A DNA stretch of 64,000 nucleotides from assembly GCA_017442265.1 (NCBI GenBank), contig JAFSAC010000061.1:25494-89493 (forward strand), in the 5' to 3' direction. The position numbers were made by a program, and so were the translations under genes. Origin of the DNA: Clostridia bacterium (lineage in GTDB: Bacteria; Bacillota; Clostridia; Oscillospirales; Acutalibacteraceae). The notes beneath the pieces are model-generated. The model was not told where the DNA came from and made no database searches. It was given only the letters and a program-made list of their open reading frames with translations. The stretch's first letter is position 1, and every line of letters starts with the position of its first letter. Of this stretch, positions 40,429-49,695 are shown in pieces.

Positions 40429-42177
40429 TTACAGGTTGTATTTCTTTGCGTAGCTCTCAAAGCTGTGGATAAAGTTCTCAGGCGGCTGTTTTTTGATGTT
40501 GCCCAACCGTGCGTGAACGTCAAAGGTGCCGTGGGCGGTTTCCATGATCGCCACCCCGATGTTAGAGCAGTGATCCGAGATGCGTTCGCAGTCGGTGAGG
40601 AAATCGGTCAAAACGAAGCCGAGCTCAATGGTACAGTTGCCGCTCTGCAGGCGGGTGATATGCCGGGCACGAATGGTGTCGATGAGCTGATCGATCACCT
40701 GCTCCAGCGGTTCGATCTCCTGAGCGAGGGTCACCTTGTTTTCCCGGAAGGCGGTGACACTCATGCCGAGAATATCCTGTACCGCATCGGTGAGCACCCG
40801 CAGTTCCGCGATCGCCTCCTCCGAAAAGGCAATCTTTTTCTCCGCCATTTCGGCGGCGGTGTGCATAATATTGTTCGCGTGATCGCCGATCCGCTCAAAA
40901 TCGCTGATCGCGTGCAGCAGCATCGCGGTGGTGCGCGATTCTGCCTCGCTCAGCTCACAGCGGGAAAGGGTAACGAGATAGGTGCCGAGTTTATCCTCGT
41001 ACAGGTCGAGGGTCTTTTCCTTGTAGGTGATCGCCTCGGCATCCTCTTCGTTATAATTTTGAAACAGCGCCACCGCGCCAGAAACGGTCTCCCGGGCGAT
41101 CATCGCCATATCGGCGGCGGTATCGTACGCTTTGCCGAACGCCACCGACGGAACGGTGAGCAGGCGCTGGTCCAACGACACCTCCGGCAACGCGTTCTTA
41201 TCCTCCCCGTGTACAATGAGGTGGGACAGTTTTTCCAGCAGTCCCGCCGCCGGTAACAACAGAACGGTGGTGGCGATATTGAAGATCGAGTGAATTACCG
41301 CAATATGCATCGGGTTTACCACCTGATCGGCGAAAGCAAAGTCGAAAACGGCGTTCGCGATACTCCACACCGCCAGCCAGATCACCGAACCGATGCTGTT
41401 GAACAGCACGTGGGTGACCGCCACCCGCTTGGCATTTTTACTGGTGCCGGGGGTGGCCATCATCGCCGAGATACAGGTACCGATGTTCTGACCCATAATG
41501 ATCGGGATCGCCGAGCTGTAGGTAATGGCGCCGGTATTTGCCAACGCCTGCAACACACCCACCGAAGCGGAGGAGGACTGGATCGCCGCCGTAAACAGCG
41601 CACCGACGATAACCCCTAAAATCGGATTTTGGAACATGGTGAGAATACGGGTGAACCCTTCCATTTCCGCCAGCGGCTTCACCGCGGAGGACATCATCTC
41701 CATGCCGTACATCAACACCGCAAAACCGATACAAATGGTACCGATATTCCGCCCCTTTTCCTTTTTGGACAGCATCAGTAAAAACGCACCGATAAGCGCG
41801 ATAACGAGCGCGAAGTTCTTCGGCTTTAACAACTGCATCCAGATAACGTCCGACTCAATGCCGGACAGCGACAAAATCCAGGCGGTCATGGTGGTGCCGA
41901 TGTTGGAACCCATAATCACACTGATCGCCTGCCGCAGGGTCATAATGCCGGAGTTGACAAGACCCACCAGCATCACGGTGACCGCCGACGAGGACTGAAT
42001 CACCGCCGTCACCGTCGCGCCGACCGCCAATCCCTTCACCCGGTTGCCGGTGATCTTCTGCAGAATGCTCTGCATCTTACTGCCGGCGGTACGCTCCAAT
42101 CCGTCGGACAGCACCTGCATGCCGTACAGGAAAAAGGCGAGTCCGCCGCACAAGAGAATTAAATCGAAAATATCCAT
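40429..42177 (-). CDS. Na/Pi cotransporter with C-terminal PhoU domain
   Basis: 582 aa. Two inverted membrane repeats each carry a QSSS motif (AVIQSSSAVTVMLVG and AAIQSSSASVGVLQA) that binds phosphate and sodium in the NptA/YjbB family. From about residue 340 a PhoU-like four-helix region follows (AISDFERIGDHANNIMHTAA, DFLTDCERISDHCSNIGVAI). Likely imports or exports phosphate and senses it through the PhoU part. Monocistronic. Confidence 0.93.
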   Translation of the reverse strand: MDIFDLILLCGGLAFFLYGMQVLSDGLERTAGSKMQSILQKITGNRVKGLAVGATVTAVIQSSSAVTVMLVGLVNSGIMTLRQAISVIMGSNIGTTMTAWILSLSGIESDVIWMQLLKPKNFALVIALIGAFLLMLSKKEKGRNIGTICIGFAVLMYGMEMMSSAVKPLAEMEGFTRILTMFQNPILGVIVGALFTAAIQSSSASVGVLQALANTGAITYSSAIPIIMGQNIGTCISAMMATPGTSKNAKRVAVTHVLFNSIGSVIWLAVWSIANAVFDFAFADQVVNPMHIAVIHSIFNIATTVLLLPAAGLLEKLSHLIVHGEDKNALPEVSLDQRLLTVPSVAFGKAYDTAADMAMIARETVSGAVALFQNYNEEDAEAITYKEKTLDLYEDKLGTYLVTLSRCELSEAESRTTAMLLHAISDFERIGDHANNIMHTAAEMAEKKIAFSEEAIAELRVLTDAVQDILGMSVTAFRENKVTLAQEIEPLEQVIDQLIDTIRARHITRLQSGNCTIELGFVLTDFLTDCERISDHCSNIGVAIMETAHGTFDVHARLGNIKKQPPENFIHSFESYAKKYNL

Positions 42178-42415
42178 TTTCTTTCCTTTCTTTGATAACG
42201 ACCAATATATTCCCTACTATAGTATCACCGCTCTGCCGGCCATAAACATCCCGGCATCACGGTGCAATTGTTCGTTTTTGATAAACATTTAGTATAATTT
42301 TATTTTATTATAACAATTCGTAAATCAAATGTCCCTGTTTTCGTGGAAAAGTATACCACGGCGGCGATGAAATTACAATCATCAATTTTTTGAACGGGGT
42401 TTCCAGTTTTTACTC

Positions 42416-42444
42416 TTGCAATCAATACACCTTTTTATTATAAT
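42416..42444 (+). promoter_or_regulatory. Promoter of the DUF3048 lipoprotein gene
   Basis: TTGCAA (42416-42421), 17 bp, TATAAT (42439-42444). The rest of the 310 bp gap from 42178 is AT-rich with scattered TATAAT-like sequences that may drive the leftward cotransporter gene; I see no gene in it. Confidence 0.75.
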
Positions 42445-42487
42445 GTATATAACAACGACCTTATTCGACAGGAAGGAAGGGTTTATC

Positions 42488-43537
42488 TTGCAAACTATCC
42501 GTATTCGAATCGGTGCGATCTTACTCGCCGCTATCCTGCTGTTCTCTCTCACCGCTTGCGGCGGCGCAGGAGATAACTTAAGTGAGATCACCGATCAGAC
42601 CACCACCCCCACCACCGCGCCTACCACCGCGCCTCCGGTGCGGTATGAGAATCTCTTGACCGGTGAAAAGGAGCTGGAAACCACCCAGAACCGTCCGGTC
42701 GCCTTTATGATCGGTAACTACAGCTATACCTCCGGTTATCTGCAGCAGGAAGGCATCGATAAGGCGGATTTTTACGTCGAAGCGGAAACCGAAGGCGGTA
42801 TTCCCCGCATTATGGCGGTGTTCGGCAGCATTGAAAAGGTGCCGGCGGAGGTCGGTCCGGTTCGCAGTGCGCGTACCCATTTCGTGAAAATGGCCAAGGC
42901 GCTTGACACCATTTACTGTCACGTTGGCGGCAGTACCCTCGGCAAAGCGATGATCCGTCAGAAGGGTGTGACCGATTTAGACGGCCTGACCCAGGTCAGT
43001 TCCAAGCTGAAGGCGGCCAACGGAAACTGGAACGAGCACATCAAGGTGTTCCCGATTGCCAAGATCAACAGCGCGATCAAGAGCCGTGGCATCCGTACCA
43101 CCACCTCCACCAAATCGCCCTATACTTTCGGCAGTAAAGCCGGCGACACCAAAGCCGAGCAGGTGCAGGTGGCGATCTCCTCGGCGTATCTCTCCTCCTT
43201 CACCTACGATGCGACCACCGGGCTGTATACCAAGCACCGCAAGGCGCTCTCCACCGAGGTGCATAAATCGGTGGACGGCGATCCCATTCAGGTGAAAAAC
43301 GTCATCATTATGTATGACAAGCAATTTAAAGAGGATGCCGGTCACATCAGCTACACGCTGGAATCCGGCAGCGGCATCTACGTATCAAACGGATTGAGCC
43401 GTCAGATCCGCTGGAGCCGCACCGACAGCCAGCTTTCCTTCAAGGAAACCGACGGCACCCCGCTCACCGTCAACCCCGGCAAAACCTACATCTGCCTGAC
43501 CGCCACCGGTCAAGCCGGCAAAACGGTTTTGCAGTAA
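42488..43537 (+). CDS. DUF3048 lipoprotein (YerB-like)
   Basis: 349 aa. Signal peptide and lipobox LFSLTACGG, a Thr/Pro linker (TTTPTTAPTTAPP), then the DUF3048 domain with NRPVAFMIGNYSYTSGYLQQ, VGPVRSARTHFVKMAKALD and ending in the DUF3048 C-terminal domain (SYTLESGSGIYVSNGLSRQI). Translation probably starts at TTG 42488 after AAGGAAGGG. Extracytoplasmic; biochemical role unknown. Confidence 0.9.
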   Translation: MQTIRIRIGAILLAAILLFSLTACGGAGDNLSEITDQTTTPTTAPTTAPPVRYENLLTGEKELETTQNRPVAFMIGNYSYTSGYLQQEGIDKADFYVEAETEGGIPRIMAVFGSIEKVPAEVGPVRSARTHFVKMAKALDTIYCHVGGSTLGKAMIRQKGVTDLDGLTQVSSKLKAANGNWNEHIKVFPIAKINSAIKSRGIRTTTSTKSPYTFGSKAGDTKAEQVQVAISSAYLSSFTYDATTGLYTKHRKALSTEVHKSVDGDPIQVKNVIIMYDKQFKEDAGHISYTLESGSGIYVSNGLSRQIRWSRTDSQLSFKETDGTPLTVNPGKTYICLTATGQAGKTVLQ

Positions 43538-43547
43538 CCTGATTTTA

Positions 43548-43583
43548 ATAAAAAAGCCGTCCCGTTTATACGGGGCGGCTTTT
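43548..43583. terminator. Terminator between DUF3048 and XRE genes
   Basis: AAAAAGCCGTCCCG pairs with CGGGGCGGCTTTTT; the tails suit both converging genes. Confidence 0.87.
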
Positions 43584-43584
43584 T

Positions 43585-43827
43585 TTATTCAATTTCCAAA
43601 TCCTCCGACTCAAAAACGGCATCATTCAAAAATTCCGTCAGCGACATATCAAACCCTTTTGCCAACATAATCACGGTGCTTAAAGTTACCGTTTTATTCC
43701 GTCCGTTCATAATGCATTGCATACTGCCGTGCTGCATACCGGATTTTTGTTCCAGGCGGTACTGGGACATTTTCTTTTCTGTCAACAACCGGGAAACGCG
43801 CGCGGCGACCGCATCGTTTACTGTCAA
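43585..43827 (-). CDS. Small XRE-family transcriptional regulator
   Basis: 80 aa helix-turn-helix protein: MSQYRLEQKSGMQHGSMQCI, then NGRNKTVTLSTVIMLAKGFD and MSLTEFLND. Translation probably starts at TTG 43827 with GGGAGG upstream. It is divergent from SLOG copy 4. Its own promoter region has the same post -10 motif as the SLOG promoter, so it probably represses both. Confidence 0.85.
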   Translation of the reverse strand: MTVNDAVAARVSRLLTEKKMSQYRLEQKSGMQHGSMQCIMNGRNKTVTLSTVIMLAKGFDMSLTEFLNDAVFESEDLEIE

Positions 43828-43863
43828 GACTGTCCCTCCCCCCCAAGAAAAACTCACTCTGCA

Positions 43864-43978
43864 GATTTACCTACCTATTATTGTATCGGTTTTTACGAAA
43901 ATTATAAGAAGGTGTGCCTACATATAGGGGTTGTGTTTTTCAGTTTTTCGCGCTACAATATGTAGGTAAACCTACATA
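43864..43978. promoter_or_regulatory. Divergent promoters with matched operators
   Basis: Rightward promoter TTGTGT (43931-43936), 17 bp, TACAAT (43954-43959), then the 9-2-9 palindrome TATGTAGGT-AA-ACCTACATA (43959-43978). Leftward -10 TACAAT (43885-43880) is followed by TAGGTAGGTAAATC (to 43864), which matches the right-hand TGTAGGTAAACC. A further half site CCTACATATAGG lies at 43918-43929. Both start points are therefore covered by the same motif, as expected for one shared repressor. Confidence 0.72.
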
Positions 43979-43993
43979 AAGGGGTGTTAAAGG

Positions 43994-44461
43994 GTGATCA
44001 TTACTTTTTGTGGACACTCTCACTTTGACAGACAAGCGGAATATGAGCCGATCGTCCTCGCGCTTTTCGAAAAACTGATCGGAAATGACCCGGTCAGCTT
44101 TTACTTGGGGGAATATGGTGAATTTGATTTTTTTGCTTATCGTTGTGCAAAAAAATATAAAGAAAATCACCCCGGTACTTCCCTTATCTTTGTAACCCCC
44201 TATCTAACCCCTGAATACCAAAAAAATCATTTGGTGTATCAAAAGACGCGGTTCGACTCTATTTTATATCCAAATATGGAAACGGTGCCTTTGCGATTTG
44301 CCATATCTCACCGAAACCGATATATGGTCGACAAGGCCGATTGCGTCATCGCCTATGTGCAACAATCCTGGGGCGGCGCATACCAAACCTATCAATATGC
44401 AAAAAGAAAAGGAAAAGCGATTTTCAATCTGTCCGGCAACGATCCGATATTATTGCCGTAG
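43994..44461 (+). CDS. SLOG-fold (YpsA/DUF1273-like) protein, copy 4
   Basis: 155 aa, GTG start. N-terminal MIITFCGHSHFDRQ replaces the usual FFGHR with CGHS. FYLGEYGEFDFFAYRCAKKY matches the corresponding segments of copies 1 and 2, and the C-terminal block is HRNRYMVDKADCVIAYV, GGAYQTYQYAKRKGKAIFNL. AT-rich like copies 1 and 2. Divergent from a small XRE gene with shared operators. Function unknown. Confidence 0.84.
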   Translation: MIITFCGHSHFDRQAEYEPIVLALFEKLIGNDPVSFYLGEYGEFDFFAYRCAKKYKENHPGTSLIFVTPYLTPEYQKNHLVYQKTRFDSILYPNMETVPLRFAISHRNRYMVDKADCVIAYVQQSWGGAYQTYQYAKRKGKAIFNLSGNDPILLP

Positions 44462-44495
44462 GGGGCGGATTTCCCAATCTCCCGCCTTTTTACCC

Positions 44496-44524
44496 TTGCA
44501 TTTATTCCTATAATATGATAAACT
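44496..44524 (+). promoter_or_regulatory. Tentative promoter of the oadB gene
   Basis: TTGCAT (44496-44501), 17 bp, TAAACT (44519-44524). A TATAAT at 44509-44514 overlaps but lacks a good -35. Confidence 0.42.
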
Positions 44525-44581
44525 GATTTTGATTAGGGTTTTTCCCGAAAACCTAAAAAATTCTGAGGAAAGAGGTTTGTT

Positions 44582-45760
44582 ATGAGTATTCTGTACGAGA
44601 CCCTGTTGCAGGTCACCCCGCAACAGGTGGTTATGTGGATCATCGGCGGCGTGCTGATCTTCCTCGCCATTAAAAAGGAGATGGAGCCCACCCTCCTGCT
44701 TCCGATCGGCTTTGGTACCATTCTCGTGAACCTGCCGTTCTCCGGTGCGCTCACCCATTATCGTCTGGGCGAGGAGTACATCTCGCTGGAAAGATACGAA
44801 GAACTGTTAGCGCAAGGGGCGGAAGGCCTTCACGTCGAACACGGCGCGCTGGACGTGCTGTTTGATGCCGGTATTGCGAACGAACTGTTCCCGCTGATCC
44901 TCTTTATCGGTATCGGTGCGATGATCGACTTTGGTCCGCTCCTTTCCAACCCGAAGCTGATGATCTTCGGTGCGGCGGCGCAGTTCGGCATCTTCTTCAC
45001 CCTGTGTGCCGCCTCCCTCTTCTTTGAGGCGAAGGACGCCGCTTCGATCGCCATTATCGGCGCGGCGGACGGCCCGACCTCCATTGTCGTAGCACAAAAG
45101 CTCGGTTCTAACTTCACCGGCGCGATCATGGTTGCCGCCTACTCCTACATGGCGTTGGTGCCGATCATTCAGCCGCCGATCATCAAGCTGCTCACCACCA
45201 AAAAAGAGCGGATGATCCGAATGCCGTACGAGCAGAAGGAAGTATCCAAACTCACCCGCATCCTGTTCCCCATTATCATCACCGCGGTGGCCGGTCTGGT
45301 GGCGCCCGCTTCGGCATCGCTGGTTGGTTTCCTGATGTTCGGTAACCTCATCCGTGAATGTGGGGTGCTCAACTCCCTCTCCGAAACCGCACAGAAGGTG
45401 CTGGCCAACCTCATCACCATTTTCCTTGGCATCACCATTGCTACCAAGATGCAGGCGGAGCAGTTCTTAAATCTCAACACCCTGCTCATCCTGGGTCTCG
45501 GACTTGTCGCTTTCATTATGGACACCGCCGGCGGCGTGCTGTTTGCCAAGGTGCTCAACCTGTTCCTGAAAAAGAAGATCAACCCGATGATCGGCGCCGC
45601 CGGTATCTCGGCCTTCCCGATGTCCGGTCGTATCGTCAACAAAATGGGGCTGGACGAGGATCCGTCCAACTTCCTGCTGATGCATTCCATTGGTGTCAAC
45701 GTGTCCGGTCAGATCGCTTCGGTTATCGCCGGCGGCTTGATCCTCAACTTCTTTATGTAA
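44582..45760 (+). CDS. oadB: Sodium ion-translocating decarboxylase subunit beta
   Basis: 392 aa polytopic membrane protein of the OadB/GcdB/MmdB family. IGAADGPTSIVVAQKLGSNF carries the sodium-site aspartate and NRL-type C-terminal AGGVLFAKVLNLFLKKKINP is typical. It pumps Na+ out using carboxybiotin decarboxylation. The carboxyltransferase alpha and biotin carrier genes are not adjacent, so the substrate (oxaloacetate, methylmalonyl-CoA or glutaconyl-CoA) is open. Followed by a tiny oadG-like gene. Confidence 0.94.
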   Translation: MSILYETLLQVTPQQVVMWIIGGVLIFLAIKKEMEPTLLLPIGFGTILVNLPFSGALTHYRLGEEYISLERYEELLAQGAEGLHVEHGALDVLFDAGIANELFPLILFIGIGAMIDFGPLLSNPKLMIFGAAAQFGIFFTLCAASLFFEAKDAASIAIIGAADGPTSIVVAQKLGSNFTGAIMVAAYSYMALVPIIQPPIIKLLTTKKERMIRMPYEQKEVSKLTRILFPIIITAVAGLVAPASASLVGFLMFGNLIRECGVLNSLSETAQKVLANLITIFLGITIATKMQAEQFLNLNTLLILGLGLVAFIMDTAGGVLFAKVLNLFLKKKINPMIGAAGISAFPMSGRIVNKMGLDEDPSNFLLMHSIGVNVSGQIASVIAGGLILNFFM

Positions 45761-45775
45761 GGAGGAACCGGTATT

Positions 45776-45904
45776 ATGAATTTTGCCGCTTTTTTGGAAA
45801 ACCTGAAATATATGGGTCTCGGTATGCTGATCATTATGATCGTAATGCTGGTGCTCATCGCCGCTGTGCTGATCCTCAACAAGCTCACCGGCAAAAAGAA
45901 ATAA
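45776..45904 (+). CDS. OadG-like small membrane subunit
   Basis: 42 aa: a short N-terminus, one membrane helix (MGLGMLIIMIVMLVLIAAVL) and a basic end LNKLTGKKK. It follows oadB by 15 bp with a GGAGG site. OadG/gamma subunits have one N-terminal helix; this one lacks the usual C-terminal zinc-binding tail. Its position and helix fit an assembly subunit, but it is too short for confident family assignment. Confidence 0.7.
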   Translation: MNFAAFLENLKYMGLGMLIIMIVMLVLIAAVLILNKLTGKKK

Positions 45905-45916
45905 ATCCTATCAATA

Positions 45917-45955
45917 AAAGAACACCCGGCAGACGACTCTGTCGGGTGTCTTTTT
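45917..45955 (+). terminator. Terminator after the oadB transcript
   Basis: ACACCCGGCAGA / TCTGTCGGGTGT with a CGAC loop and T-run. Confidence 0.87.
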
Positions 45956-46012
45956 ATGCCCATTTTAGATACATATAGTATAAAATATGTATATAATTGC
46001 TATTTGTATAAT

Positions 46013-46837
46013 TTATACCCCCGCTTTGGCGGGTTTCGGGATACGGACGACACATTCGATATACTCCTCGGTTTCCCGGCGGGAACAGTCAGCACCAATG
46101 CCGCTTTTCTTCATAATATCCACCGCGTGGTTCACCGTGTTGAAAAACACCCGCACGTCCCGCACCAGCGGCACCACCCGGCGGTGGCGGGCCACCTTGC
46201 CGGTGAGCAGTTTTTCCACCAGCGTTTCGGTCTGGGCCACGGTCAGTCCTTTTTTAATGATCTGTTCCAGCGCGTACTTGCGTTCCTCCGGTCGTTCCAA
46301 TCGGAGAAGGGAGCGCGCGTGCCGTTCGGATAGTCCCCCGTCGGTGATCAGCCGCCGTTCCTCGGGAGCAAGACGTAACAGCCGCAGTTTATTCGCCACC
46401 GCCGACTGGGAATAGCCGAGCCGCAGGGCGGCCTCCTCCTGGGTAATGCCGTAGGTGTGGATCAGCCGATAGATGCCCTCAGCGGTTTCAAAGCAGTTCA
46501 TATCCTCCCGCTGGATGTTTTCGATCATGGCAAGCAGCGCCTGCCGCATCCCGTCCGCTTCGGTACGGACACAGGGGACGGTGGTAAGTCCCGCCATTTT
46601 GGCGGCACGAAGCCGCCGCTCCCCCGCGAGCAACACCGGCTTTCCTTCTTTTACCGTAATGATAAGCGGTTGCAGAATGCCGTTTTCGGCGATGCTTTCG
46701 GCGAGCTCTAACAGTTTCATCCGATCAAACTGCCGGCGCGGTTGCTGAGGATTCGGGAGAATATCCGCAATCGGCACCTGCTCCACCTTGCCTGCGGTCG
46801 GATACCGCGGTTCTTTTTCCTTTTTAAACCCTGCCAT
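46013..46837 (-). CDS. noc: ParB-family nucleoid occlusion protein (Noc-like)
   Basis: 274 aa. ParB N-terminal domain (GERRLRAAKMAGLTTVPCVR, AMIENIQREDMNCFETAEGI) and helix-turn-helix (ITQEEAALRLGYSQSAVANK). It is a second ParB paralogue without an adjacent parA and lies next to rsmG and mnmG, the place of noc in B. subtilis. Noc binds specific sites and membranes to block division over DNA. The functional call relies on context; a second Spo0J-like role is possible. Confidence 0.82.
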   Translation of the reverse strand: MAGFKKEKEPRYPTAGKVEQVPIADILPNPQQPRRQFDRMKLLELAESIAENGILQPLIITVKEGKPVLLAGERRLRAAKMAGLTTVPCVRTEADGMRQALLAMIENIQREDMNCFETAEGIYRLIHTYGITQEEAALRLGYSQSAVANKLRLLRLAPEERRLITDGGLSERHARSLLRLERPEERKYALEQIIKKGLTVAQTETLVEKLLTGKVARHRRVVPLVRDVRVFFNTVNHAVDIMKKSGIGADCSRRETEEYIECVVRIPKPAKAGV

Positions 46838-46872
46838 TCTTTTCCCGTCCTTTCCTTTTGTTTGAAAAACAA

Positions 46873-46910
46873 AAAAGACCCGAAAGCCGGGGGTCCGACC
46901 TTCGTGTCTT
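46873..46910 (-). terminator. Terminator after rsmG
   Basis: AAGACCCGAAAG..GG pairs imperfectly with CC..CCTTCGTGTCTT; on the minus strand it is followed by TTTTTTG. Confidence 0.65.
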
Positions 46911-46966
46911 TATCGTATCACCTATTGCCGCTTTTTCCTGTCGTTCCCGGTTGTCGGGGAAAGGGA

Positions 46967-47689
46967 TTACAGCGGGTTTTTTGCCATTTTAGCGGTGGGG
47001 CGGGGGAATTTTGCCGGGGTGGGCGCGCATTTGTCAATTACCACCAGCCGCCGCTGTCCACGTTCCCCTGCCGCATCCGGCGGCAAAATAAGCGGGCAAA
47101 CCTCTTTCACCCGCCCGCCCAACAGCGACAGCGCGTTTTGGGCGCTTTTTACCTCGTTTTCCGCATCAGGACCCTTCAAGGCGATAAACCGTCCGCCTTT
47201 TTTGACGTACGGCAGACAATATTCGCACAACACCGGGAGAGAAGCCACCGCCCGGGCGGTCGCCACGTCAAATTGTTCCCGCAGTTCCGCACGGCGCCCA
47301 CCTTCCTCGGCACGGGCGTGGATGCAGGTCACCGGAAGTCCCAGCTCCCGACACAGCGTTTCCAGAAAGGTCAGCCGCTTTTGCAGACTGTCTAATAAGG
47401 TTAAATGACAATCCTCCCGGTACAGCGCCAGCGGCACCCCCGGAAATCCGGCGCCGGTTCCGACGTCGATCAGCGAAAACTCACCGTCCGGCAGCATTTT
47501 CGCCGCCGATAAGCTATCTACAAAATGCTTGATCACCAGGTCGGTCGGCTCGGTAATGGCGGTGAGGTTCATCTTTTGGTTCCATTCCACCAGTAAGGCG
47601 GCGTAAACATCCAACCGTTCCGCCAAACGGTCGTCCACCTCAACCGAAAACTCTGCCGCGGCACCTTTTAACAGTTCACGATCAATCAT
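46967..47689 (-). CDS. rsmG: 16S rRNA (guanine527-N7)-methyltransferase
   Basis: 240 aa Rossmann methyltransferase. [40 protein letters not shown] and the SAM site with [20 protein letters not shown] are typical of RsmG/GidB. Loss gives low-level streptomycin resistance in other species. Overlaps mnmG by 4 bp. Confidence 0.96.
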   Translation of the reverse strand: MIDRELLKGAAAEFSVEVDDRLAERLDVYAALLVEWNQKMNLTAITEPTDLVIKHFVDSLSAAKMLPDGEFSLIDVGTGAGFPGVPLALYREDCHLTLLDSLQKRLTFLETLCRELGLPVTCIHARAEEGGRRAELREQFDVATARAVASLPVLCEYCLPYVKKGGRFIALKGPDAENEVKSAQNALSLLGGRVKEVCPLILPPDAAGERGQRRLVVIDKCAPTPAKFPRPTAKMAKNPL

Positions 47690-49596
47690 ACCTTATCCTC
47701 CCCCGCTGTTTCACGGGAAACATTTTCCGCCTGTTCCCGACCGCTCCACACGATCAGCACCGACACGTCTGCGGGACTGACCCCGCTGATGCGGGAGGCC
47801 TGCCCGATACTGCGCGGGCGCACCCGGTTTAACTTCTCCTGCGCTTCCTTGCGAAGCCCCGGCAGGGTGGTATAGTCGACATCTTTGGGCAACAGCCGCT
47901 TTTCCAGCCGCCGCATTTCGGCAATATCCCCCTCCTGACGGCGGATATACCCTTCGTACTTGATCTCCACCTCTACCTGCTCTTTGACCAGCGGGGACAG
48001 GGCGGGGCGCCCGGTATCCACCGATTCCAGCGCCTCATACCCGATTCCGGGACGGCGCATCAGATCGATCAGCTTTACCCCGGTGGTAATCGGTGTCGTT
48101 CCACGTGAAACAAGCAGATCGTTTACCGCCTGACTCGGCGGGAGCACCGTTTTCTCCAGGCGGGCGCGTTCCTCCCGCTTTTCCGCCTGCTTTTGGCAGA
48201 ATTTTGCCCACCGGTCATCCCCGATAAGCCCGATTTCCCGGCCAACCGGGGTCAACCGCTCATCTGCGTTATCCTGCCGAAGTACCAGCCGGTATTCCGA
48301 GCGGGAGGTCATCATCCGATAGGGGTCGGTACAGCCCTTGGTCACCAGGTCGTCAATAAGGGTGCCGATATACCCCGAAGCACGGTCTAAAATCAACGGT
48401 TCCTGCCCCTTCGCCCGCCGGGCGGCGTTGATGCCGGCAACAAGCCCCTGCGCCGCCGCCTCCTCGTAGCCGGAACTACCGTTAAACTGTCCGGCGCCGT
48501 ACAGCCCCGGAACCGAGCCGAATTCCAGCGACGGCTCTAACTGTAGCGGATCAATGCAATCGTATTCGATCGCATACGCCGGGCGCATCACCTCCACCTG
48601 CTCCAAGCCGGGAATGGTGTGTAAAAATTTCAACTGTACGTCCAGCGGCAAGGAGGAGCTGAGCCCTTGCAGGTACATCTCCTCCGTTTCATAGCCGCAC
48701 GGCTCGATAAACACCTGATGCCGCTCTTTATCCGCAAAACGGACGATCTTATCCTCAATACTGGGGCAATACCGGGGACCTACCCCCTCAATTTTACCGC
48801 CGTACAACGGCGAGCGGTGTAAATTCTCCAAAATAACCGCTTTTGTCTCGGGAGAGGTCCAGGTCATATGACAAACCGAGCGGTTTTTCAGCTCCTCCTC
48901 GGTTTCAAAGGAAAAGGGGGTAACCGGATCCTCCCCTTCCTGCAGCTCTAAATCGGTAAAATCAATGCTCTGCCGCTTCACCCGGGCGGGGGTGCCGGTT
49001 TTAAACCGCCGAAGCGGGATACCGAGTGAGATAAGCGATTCGGAAAGGGAATTCGCGGCAAACATCCCGTCCGGGCCGCCGTCAAAACTCACGTCACCGA
49101 CGAAAATGCGTCCTTTTAAGAAGGTGCCGGTCGCTAAGATCACCGTATCGGTCAGGTACTGCGCTTCCAGATGGGTGGTGAGCAAAAACCGTCCGTCCTC
49201 CGCACGTTCGATCGACACGACCTCCGCCTGACGGATCGAAAGGTTGTCCTGTAGCTCCAACCGGTGCTTCATATAGGCGGAATACGCCCGCCGGTCGATC
49301 TGCGCCCGCAACGAATGGACCGCCGGTCCTTTCCCGCGGTTAAGCATCCGGGACTGTAAAAAGGTAGCGTCCGCCGCCTTGCCCATTTCGCCGCCCAGCG
49401 CATCGATCTCCCGCACCAGATGTCCCTTTGCCGTTCCGCCGATCGACGGATTGCAGGGCATATTGCCGATCGAATCCATATTAATGGTAAATATACAGGT
49501 CCGAGCGCCGAGCTTCGCCGCCGCCAGCGCCGCCTCGATGCCGGCGTGACCGGCCCCGATCACCGCTACCTCATACGACCCGTCCAGAAATTTCAT
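47686..49596 (-). CDS. mnmG: tRNA uridine 5-carboxymethylaminomethyl modification enzyme MnmG
   Basis: 636 aa FAD protein acting with MnmE on U34. N-terminal FAD site [20 protein letters not shown], the [20 protein letters not shown] loop and the conserved [20 protein letters not shown] segment. Two parS-like sequences lie in the 3' half. In B. subtilis it is between mnmE and rsmG on the other side of dnaA; here mnmE is missing and the gene lies beyond gyrA. Confidence 0.97.
   Translation of the reverse strand: MKFLDGSYEVAVIGAGHAGIEAALAAAKLGARTCIFTINMDSIGNMPCNPSIGGTAKGHLVREIDALGGEMGKAADATFLQSRMLNRGKGPAVHSLRAQIDRRAYSAYMKHRLELQDNLSIRQAEVVSIERAEDGRFLLTTHLEAQYLTDTVILATGTFLKGRIFVGDVSFDGGPDGMFAANSLSESLISLGIPLRRFKTGTPARVKRQSIDFTDLELQEGEDPVTPFSFETEEELKNRSVCHMTWTSPETKAVILENLHRSPLYGGKIEGVGPRYCPSIEDKIVRFADKERHQVFIEPCGYETEEMYLQGLSSSLPLDVQLKFLHTIPGLEQVEVMRPAYAIEYDCIDPLQLEPSLEFGSVPGLYGAGQFNGSSGYEEAAAQGLVAGINAARRAKGQEPLILDRASGYIGTLIDDLVTKGCTDPYRMMTSRSEYRLVLRQDNADERLTPVGREIGLIGDDRWAKFCQKQAEKREERARLEKTVLPPSQAVNDLLVSRGTTPITTGVKLIDLMRRPGIGYEALESVDTGRPALSPLVKEQVEVEIKYEGYIRRQEGDIAEMRRLEKRLLPKDVDYTTLPGLRKEAQEKLNRVRPRSIGQASRISGVSPADVSVLIVWSGREQAENVSRETAGEDKV
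47707..47722. promoter_or_regulatory. parS-like site 1
   Basis: TGTTTCACGGGAAACA differs by one base from the canonical TGTTTCACGTGAAACA. It lies at the end of the mnmG coding sequence, about 12 kb from oriC. Confidence 0.68.
48097..48112. promoter_or_regulatory. parS-like site 2
   Basis: CGTTCCACGTGAAACA has the intact CACGTGAAACA half and two mismatches to the consensus. Also inside mnmG. Confidence 0.6.
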
Positions 49597-49695
49597 ACAT
49601 CCGGTTCCTTTCTAAAACTACCGATTTTTCCTGCTTTTTTCCGGTTTTTCCGCATAAAAAACCGCTTTTTTCTAAAAAATTGCAAAAATGCCGAG

